Shown here one piece after another: positions 58,223 to 64,000 of a DNA stretch of 64,000 nucleotides. Source of the stretch: Shewanella sp. ANA-3 (lineage in GTDB: Bacteria > Pseudomonadota > Gammaproteobacteria > Enterobacterales > Shewanellaceae); NCBI RefSeq assembly GCF_000203935.1, contig NC_008577.1, forward strand, positions 1,116,001 through 1,180,000, read 5' to 3'. Numbering within the stretch: the stretch's first letter is position 1; each line of letters starts with the position of its first letter. Below the pieces are notes generated by a model, which saw only the letters and a program-made list of their open reading frames with translations, was not told the DNA's origin and searched no databases. A program made the position numbers and the translations under genes.

Positions 58223-59773
58223 TTATTTTTTACGACGAATAAACCCGACGAACAGCAGCGCACCACACAGCAATAGCAGCGGTGTTTGGCCGATTTTGGC
58301 AAACCAAGTTTGGCCTGTGACCAGTGGAATCGTCGCGCTTAGCACGCCCGTTTCGAATTGCGGCAGTGCAGCTGTGATATTGCCTTTCTCATCAACAACC
58401 GCGGTCACACCGTTGTTGGTGGCGCGCACCAGAGGACGGCCCAATTCGATGGCGCGCATTTGGGCGATTTCCATGTGCTGCAACGGCCCATTTGAGGTGC
58501 CAAACCACGCATCGTTCGATACGGTTAACAGCAGATCGGTGCCGAGGTTAACACTGTCACGCAGCTGCTCTGGGAAGGCGATTTCATAACAAATTGCCGG
58601 GGCAATTTTATGGCCTACGGCGCTCAAGTTCGGCTGTTGATAATCGCCCCGAGCGAAGGAGGACATTGGCAGATTGAAGAAAGGCGCAATTGGGCGCAGT
58701 AAGGTTTCAAAGGGCACAAACTCGCCGATAGGCAGTAGATGGTGTTTTTTAAACTGGTTGCTGCCATCGCTCTCATAATCCGGCGTATCTTGTTGCTTCT
58801 GATTATGGTTACCTAGCACGATCAAAGAGTTATAAAACTCGTTCTGTTGACGGCTAATAATCCCCGTGATGATGGAAGTGTGGTTAAGGTTGGCAACCTT
58901 GTTAGCATTATCCAAAAAGTCTTGCACCATAGATTCTGGCGCCGGGATCGCGGCTTCTGGCCAGACGATAATGTCAGCGTCGAAGTGCTCACGGGATAAA
59001 TCCATGTATTTCAATAGGGTTGGCCAGAGTGCCTCGGGTTCCCATTTCATACTTTGGGGAATGTTTCCCTGCACCAGAGCAACTTTAACTGATTCGCCTG
59101 TCGGCTGGATTTGCGTTAGCTTTGGGGCAACCCAAGCCGCAGCTGCGATGATGGGCAGTAAAATCAACAGGCTTTTGTAGCGCTTGCTAAAACACAGGGC
59201 TAAGGCGCCTGCGAGCATCGCAATTAAGAAACTGAGTCCTAGGGCACCAATAATACTCGCGAGTTCCTTTAATGGACCTTGGGTTTGAGAGTAGCCGGCC
59301 CAGATCCAGGGAAATCCTGTCATCACCCAGCCTCTAGCCCATTCGGCTAAGACCCAAAGCGAGGGGAAGAGTAATAGATTGCGCCATAGCGACGGAGTAT
59401 TAGTGCGGGTCAACCACGCTAAACCGAGACCCGTTAAGGCCGGATAAAGGGCTAAATAGAGGGCTAACAGCGCCATTAGCCCCACTGAGGCGGCCAAGGG
59501 GAGGCCACCGAAGGTGTCCATACTGACATGCACCCAACTGATCCCAACGGCGAAACAGCCAAAACCAAAGCTTAACCAATGGAAGAAGCTGGCTTTAGGA
59601 GTCAAGGAGCCACTCAGCCACAGGGCTAAGGCCATGGCGACGGGATAGATAATCCACAAGGAATAAGGGGCAAAGGAAAGCGCCGTACTGGCGCCTAAAA
59701 TAAACGCCAGCACGAGCCGTAACACGCTCAGTCGGGACTTTTGTTGGGCAAAAGCCCGAATGTTAGTTAGCAC
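58223..59773 (-). CDS. lnt: Apolipoprotein N-acyltransferase
   Basis: Adds the third acyl chain to lipoproteins in the inner membrane. 516 residues. About six membrane spans, then a periplasmic nitrilase-like domain with the catalytic set WPEAAIPAP (Glu), KHHLLPIGEF (Lys) and APAICYEIAFPE (Cys), and a last span. The start is GTG 59773 with a weak ribosome site. It follows corC closely on the same strand. Confidence 0.97.
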   Translation of the reverse strand: MLTNIRAFAQQKSRLSVLRLVLAFILGASTALSFAPYSLWIIYPVAMALALWLSGSLTPKASFFHWLSFGFGCFAVGISWVHVSMDTFGGLPLAASVGLMALLALYLALYPALTGLGLAWLTRTNTPSLWRNLLLFPSLWVLAEWARGWVMTGFPWIWAGYSQTQGPLKELASIIGALGLSFLIAMLAGALALCFSKRYKSLLILLPIIAAAAWVAPKLTQIQPTGESVKVALVQGNIPQSMKWEPEALWPTLLKYMDLSREHFDADIIVWPEAAIPAPESMVQDFLDNANKVANLNHTSIITGIISRQQNEFYNSLIVLGNHNQKQQDTPDYESDGSNQFKKHHLLPIGEFVPFETLLRPIAPFFNLPMSSFARGDYQQPNLSAVGHKIAPAICYEIAFPEQLRDSVNLGTDLLLTVSNDAWFGTSNGPLQHMEIAQMRAIELGRPLVRATNNGVTAVVDEKGNITAALPQFETGVLSATIPLVTGQTWFAKIGQTPLLLLCGALLFVGFIRRKK

Positions 59774-59815
59774 GGATAATTCTTCTTACACTGAGCGTTA
59801 TTCTTACGTAGAGGG

Positions 59816-60691
59816 TTATTCTACGTCTTCACCGACATTGGGATCGGGGAGTTTAACTCTGAGTTGGATTAAGCGTCTGGTATCGGCATTGATGACTTTA
59901 AATTCAATTCCTTCGATCATAATGCTCTCATTACGCTCTGGTAGATGACCAAAGGCATGGGACACTAAACCACCGACGGTATCAAACTCTTCATCGCTGA
60001 AGTGAGTATTGAATTCTTCGTTAAAATCCTCGATAGGCGTCAACGCTTTTACCATGTAGACAGTGTTACCGACTTTGCGGATCTCAGTATCTTCAGGGCT
60101 ATCGTGGTCGAATTCGTCTTCAATCTCACCGACGATTTCTTCGAGAATATCTTCAATGGTCACTAGACCCGATACTCCGCCGTATTCGTCGACGACAATC
60201 GCCATATGGTAACGCTGGGAGCGGAATTCTTTGAGTAATACGTCGACGCGTTTGCTCTCTGGCACAACGACGGCGGGGCGGATCACGCGCTCAAGGGAGA
60301 AGGGTTCTTCACTGTTTGAGAAACCATAGGGGATCAAATCTTTAGCCAGTAAAATGCCTTCGATATGGTCCTTATCTTCGTTAACCACAGGGAAGCGAGA
60401 ATGGCCTGAACCGATAACAGTTGCGAGCAATTCTTCGACAGTATTGTCGATTTGAATCGCGACAATTTGAGCTCGTGGGATCATAATATCCCGAACACGC
60501 ATATCAGAAACTTCTAATACACCTTTGATCATTTCGCGGGTGTCTTCGGTGATTAACTCGCGCTGCTCTGCGCCATCAATCACATCGACTAAGTCTTCGC
60601 GATTTTGAGGTTCGCCCTGAAATAACTGACTTACTCTGTCAAACCAGCCTTTCTTTTGGGCGCTCGTACTCGGGGGGATATCGTCACTCAT
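59816..60691 (-). CDS. corC: CorC/YbeX, CBS-domain magnesium/cobalt efflux protein
   Basis: 291 residues. Two CBS domains (about 65-180; MIPRAQIVAIQIDNTVEELLATVI and EYGGVSGLVTIEDILEEIVGEI) and a C-terminal CorC_HlyC domain (about 200-285). Predicted to assist magnesium/cobalt balance or ribosome maturation together with YbeY. ATG 60691 is chosen; the frame is open 10 codons earlier. Confidence 0.95.
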   Translation of the reverse strand: MSDDIPPSTSAQKKGWFDRVSQLFQGEPQNREDLVDVIDGAEQRELITEDTREMIKGVLEVSDMRVRDIMIPRAQIVAIQIDNTVEELLATVIGSGHSRFPVVNEDKDHIEGILLAKDLIPYGFSNSEEPFSLERVIRPAVVVPESKRVDVLLKEFRSQRYHMAIVVDEYGGVSGLVTIEDILEEIVGEIEDEFDHDSPEDTEIRKVGNTVYMVKALTPIEDFNEEFNTHFSDEEFDTVGGLVSHAFGHLPERNESIMIEGIEFKVINADTRRLIQLRVKLPDPNVGEDVE

Positions 60692-60730
60692 AGTTTTCTC
60701 ATTAACCTTGATGCTGTGCACCGTGGTTAA

Positions 60731-61192
60731 TTATTGTTCCTTATATGGGTCAGTAAAACCTAAGCTTTCAATGAGTTGAGTCTCTAACGACTCCATCTCT
60801 TCGGCTTCTTCGTCTTCAATGTGATCATAACCTAGCAGATGCAGGCAACCATGTACAACCATGTGTGCCCAATGGGCTTCTAGGGTTTTATCTTGTTCAC
60901 GCGCTTCATTTTCAACGACTGCGGCACAAATGACAAGATCTCCAAGCAGTGGAAGTTCAATTTCTGGCGGTGCTTCAAAGGGAAACGACAACACATTGGT
61001 CGGTTTGTCTTTGCCTCTGTAGGTGCTGTTTAGCATTTGGCTTTCACGGGCATCGACGATGCGAATGGTCAGCTCCGCCTGTTCCATGCTGTTACCAATG
61101 GCAGTTTTTACCCAAAGAGCAAACTGATCTTCACTGGGCAGATAGTCACTCGCCGTGGCGTATTGCACATCTAAGGCTAAATCAAGACTCAT
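60731..61192 (-). CDS. ybeY: Endoribonuclease / rRNA maturation factor YbeY
   Basis: Metal-dependent RNase for 16S rRNA 3'-end processing and quality control. 153 residues. The zinc motif [15 protein letters not shown] is near residue 115 and NVLSFPFE near 65. ATG 61192 overlaps the phoH end by 11 bases. Confidence 0.97.
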
Positions 61193-62246
61193 GCTTTAAG
61201 ACTTCCTGTTGCGTTTGTGGATGCGCTTGTTGATAGTCGCGGCGCTCTTTTTCAGCCTTTAATGCCTGCTCCTTACGATCGTAAGCATCATAGGCTTCAA
61301 CAATCCGAGCAACCACTGGGTGGCGCACTACGTCTTGAGACACGAAGAAGTTAAAGCTGATTTCCTCGACTTGGCTCAGGACTTCAATAGCGTGGCGCAG
61401 ACCCGACTTAACATGTTTGGGTAAGTCTGTCTGGGTGATGTCCCCCGTGATCACCGCGCGTGAGTTAAAGCCAATACGGGTTAGGAACATCTTCATCTGT
61501 TCGACGGTGGTGTTTTGGCTCTCATCGAGAATAATAAAGGCATCGTTTAGGGTGCGACCACGCATATAGGCGAGCGGCGCCACTTCGATGACGTTTTTCT
61601 CGATTAAGCGTTCCACCTTTTCAAAGCCGAGCATTTCGAACAAGGCATCATAAAGTGGGCGCAGGTAAGGGTCGACTTTCTGGCTTAAATCGCCGGGTAA
61701 GAAGCCGAGTTTTTCCCCTGCTTCAACCGCAGGGCGGGTGAGCAGAATACGGCGCACTTCTTGACGCTCTAATGCATCTACTGCGGCGGCCACTGCTAAG
61801 TAGGTTTTACCCGTTCCCGCTGGGCCAATACCAAAGGTAATATCATGGCGCACAATGTTGGCCACATAGGTGCTTTGGTTGGGGTTACGCGGTTTAATCA
61901 CACCACGGCGGGTTTTGATAAATAAAGATTTATCGTCACCGCTGTCGTCCTGTTCGAGGGCTATGGCTTCTTGAATTGCCAAATGCACCTGCTCAGGGTC
62001 GAGATCCGGCGTGCTGCCCTTGACCGTTTGGGTCTCGATATAGAGCTGCTTAAGTAAGTTATTGGCACTTAAACAGTTACGCGGCAGTCCGGTAATTTGA
62101 AAATGGTTGTTCTTACGGACTATCTCAACGCCAACGCGACGCTCAATCTGTTTGATATTGTCATCGAAGGGACCGCACAGCGAGGCCAAACGGCGGGTTT
62201 CTGCGGGTTCGAGATACAGATTCATTGTGGTTAATTTACTGGACAA
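61182..62246 (-). CDS. ybeZ: PhoH-family ATPase YbeZ
   Basis: Predicted RNA-linked ATPase partnering YbeY. 354 residues. A KH-like N-terminal region (about 20-100) is followed by the PhoH P-loop domain with [15 protein letters not shown] (Walker A) and [10 protein letters not shown] (Walker B), then [14 protein letters not shown] 62246 is chosen because AGGAG lies 6 bases ahead; an in-frame ATG at 62225 has no ribosome site. It overlaps ybeY. Confidence 0.96.
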
Positions 62247-62435
62247 ATAGTACTCCTATTGTCAAATACCAAGCAAAGTGCTGAGTGAAAAGCCAAGTGC
62301 GATGCCTGTTTGCTATCGCAGTCTCTAATCAGAAGATAATCTCAGTTTACGAGCCATAGCGGATAATTGCTAACGGAAAATCGTTAAGCCCAAGGGTTTT
62401 GAATGACTGCTCTATAAAAGGCAAAAGTACACAAA

Positions 62436-62476
62436 ACAAAAAGGGCGACACTGAGGTTAGCTAAACCATGTCGCCC
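62436..62476 (-). terminator. Terminator after miaB
   Basis: GGGCGACA / TGTCGCCC stem with an 18-base loop, followed on the minus strand by TTTTTGTTTTG. Confidence 0.8.
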
Positions 62477-62509
62477 TGATATAGGTGCTGCTTGCTCGAT
62501 TTTAAACCC

Positions 62510-63934
62510 TTAAGGTTTAAATTGTGTCACACCGAGATCGTCATCCTGTTTGTGTTTGGCCAGAATATCCGATGGGCGCAGGTTGCGGCGCAGATCCATT
62601 TCATCTTCACCACGGATAAATTTACCGCGCAGTGAGTTAGTGTAAACGTCAACAATTTCGACATCCACAAAGCTACCGATGTGCTTTGGCTGACCTTCGA
62701 AGTTGACGACACGGTTGTTTTCGGTACGGCCGCGCAGCTCCATAGGGTTTTTCACCGATGGGCCTTCAACCAGAATACGTTGTACTGTGCCCATCATATG
62801 GCGGCTGTAACGCATGGCTTGTTGAGTGATACGGTCCTGCAGAATCGCCAGACGTTGTTTTTTCTCTTCCATATCAACGTCATCGGGTAAATCTGCCGCA
62901 GGTGTACCAGGGCGCGCACTGTAGATAAAGCTAAAGCTGTGGTCAAACGCCACATCTTCAATCAGCTTCATGGTATCGGCGAAGTCTTCTTTGGTTTCGC
63001 CAGGGAAGCCAATGATAAAGTCAGAGCTGATTTGGATATCAGGACGGGCTTTGCGCAGACGGCGGATGATTGACTTGTACTCTATCGCCATATGGCCACG
63101 CTTCATTGCCGTCAGAATGCGGTCAGAACCCGATTGCACTGGTAAGTGCAGGAAGCTGACTAATTCAGGAGTATCTTCGTAAACGTCGATAATGTCCTGC
63201 GTAAATTCAATCGGGTGACTGGTGGTGAAGCGAATACGGTCGATACCATCGATAGCGGCAACATAGCGTAATAGCTCGGCAAAGGTACAAATGCCGCCGT
63301 CGTGGGTTGCACCACGGTAGGCGTTAACGTTTTGACCGAGCAGGTTGACTTCGCGCACACCTTGTTCTGCCAGTTGGGCAATCTCGAGGATGATATCGTC
63401 CGATGGACGGCTGACTTCTTCACCACGGGTATAAGGCACCACGCAGAATGAACAGTACTTGCTGCAACCTTCCATGATAGACACAAACGCCGTTGGGCCT
63501 TCGGCGCGCGGTTCTGGTAGACGGTCAAATTTCTCGATTTCAGGGAAGCTAACGTCGATCACGGCCTTTTCGCCACGGCGTACTTGGTCGATCATATCTG
63601 GCAGACGGTGTAGTGTCTGTGGTCCAAAGATGATGTCGACGCACTGAGCACGGTCTTTGATCGCTTTACCTTCCTGCGATGCAACACAACCACCCACACC
63701 AATGATCAGATCGGGATTTTTATCTTTAAGGGTTTTCCAACGACCTAACTGATGGAACACTTTTTCCTGCGCTTTTTCGCGGATAGAACAAGTGTTCAGC
63801 AGTAGAATGTCCGCTTCTTCTGCTTCTTCAGTCAAGGTGTAACCTTGGTATTCGCCTAAAAGATCCGCCATCTTGGATGAGTCATACTCATTCATTTGAC
63901 AGCCCCAAGTTTTAATATGGAGTTTTTTGCTCAT
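62510..63934 (-). CDS. miaB: tRNA-2-methylthio-N6-dimethylallyladenosine synthase
   Basis: Radical-SAM methylthiotransferase for position A37 of tRNAs. 474 residues. N-terminal UPF0004 domain with [20 protein letters not shown] and [10 protein letters not shown] cysteines, the radical-SAM CxxxCxxC in [19 protein letters not shown], and a TRAM domain (about 378-445). ATG 63934 is chosen; the frame is open to the window edge but the family starts at [15 protein letters not shown]. Complete within the window. Confidence 0.97.
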   Translation of the reverse strand: MSKKLHIKTWGCQMNEYDSSKMADLLGEYQGYTLTEEAEEADILLLNTCSIREKAQEKVFHQLGRWKTLKDKNPDLIIGVGGCVASQEGKAIKDRAQCVDIIFGPQTLHRLPDMIDQVRRGEKAVIDVSFPEIEKFDRLPEPRAEGPTAFVSIMEGCSKYCSFCVVPYTRGEEVSRPSDDIILEIAQLAEQGVREVNLLGQNVNAYRGATHDGGICTFAELLRYVAAIDGIDRIRFTTSHPIEFTQDIIDVYEDTPELVSFLHLPVQSGSDRILTAMKRGHMAIEYKSIIRRLRKARPDIQISSDFIIGFPGETKEDFADTMKLIEDVAFDHSFSFIYSARPGTPAADLPDDVDMEEKKQRLAILQDRITQQAMRYSRHMMGTVQRILVEGPSVKNPMELRGRTENNRVVNFEGQPKHIGSFVDVEIVDVYTNSLRGKFIRGEDEMDLRRNLRPSDILAKHKQDDDLGVTQFKP

Positions 63935-64000
63935 CAGTTGTGTTGCCCTACGCTGCCCAGTAAATATGTGCCCAAGCTGCCTTTGCCCTGTTACAGACAA

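Overview
The window looks like chromosomal DNA of a Shewanella-type gammaproteobacterium. The basis is protein resemblance and gene order: dnaKJ, carAB, and a long lipBA-dacA-rlpA-rodA-mrdA-rlmH-rsfS-nadD-holA-lptE-leuS-ybeL-lnt-corC-ybeY-phoH-miaB block in the same order as in E. coli, mixed with TonB siderophore receptors, a soluble CZB chemoreceptor and a bufferin operon. The species cannot be fixed from the sequence alone. Almost all of the window is ordinary, densely packed core genome. There is no CRISPR array, prophage, rRNA operon or transposase gene.

Region by region. 1-8 kb: the 3' part of a TonB siderophore receptor, an AzgA-like purine permease, proBA, a small membrane protein, ybaK and an EamA exporter. 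8-11.4 kb: dnaK-dnaJ behind two tandem heat-shock (sigma-32) promoters. 11.5-13.2 kb: an accessory island, an AT-rich lone PD-(D/E)XK nuclease gene (HsdR N-terminal type) lying between two inverted, diverged copies of a repeat of roughly 200-240 bp with a covarying terminal hairpin. 13.4-22.7 kb: a DEAD-box helicase, a GNAT acetyltransferase, an M48 lipoprotein protease, fklB, dapB and carAB. 22.7-29 kb: a solute-binding protein, a CZB chemoreceptor, mgtE with an upstream outer-membrane-like gene behind a promoter and a strongly folded leader, and an EEP-family phosphohydrolase.

29-31.2 kb: a bufferin (copper-binding RiPP) operon, bufABC, whose precursor carries two near-identical cysteine-rich cores. 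31.7-37 kb: rlmI, rpiA, yedI, a DEDDy exonuclease and an unknown zinc-motif protein. 37.2-41.2 kb: tRNA-Trp, then a small His/Cys-rich DUF2946-like protein, a TonB receptor and a DUF1624 membrane acyltransferase-like protein, apparently one operon. 41.2-64 kb: dps, holD-rimI, lipoate synthesis, the elongasome and peptidoglycan genes (dacA, rlpA, mltB, rodA, mrdA), ribosome silencing and methylation genes, NAD synthesis, holA, lptE, leuS, ybeL, a lone pilin-like gene, lnt, corC, ybeY, phoH and miaB.

The strongest candidates for something not fully described are (a) the inverted-repeat-bounded nuclease gene, (b) the duplicated bufferin precursor, and (c) the structured leader RNA in front of the mgtE operon, which has mutually exclusive pairings immediately downstream of a good promoter.
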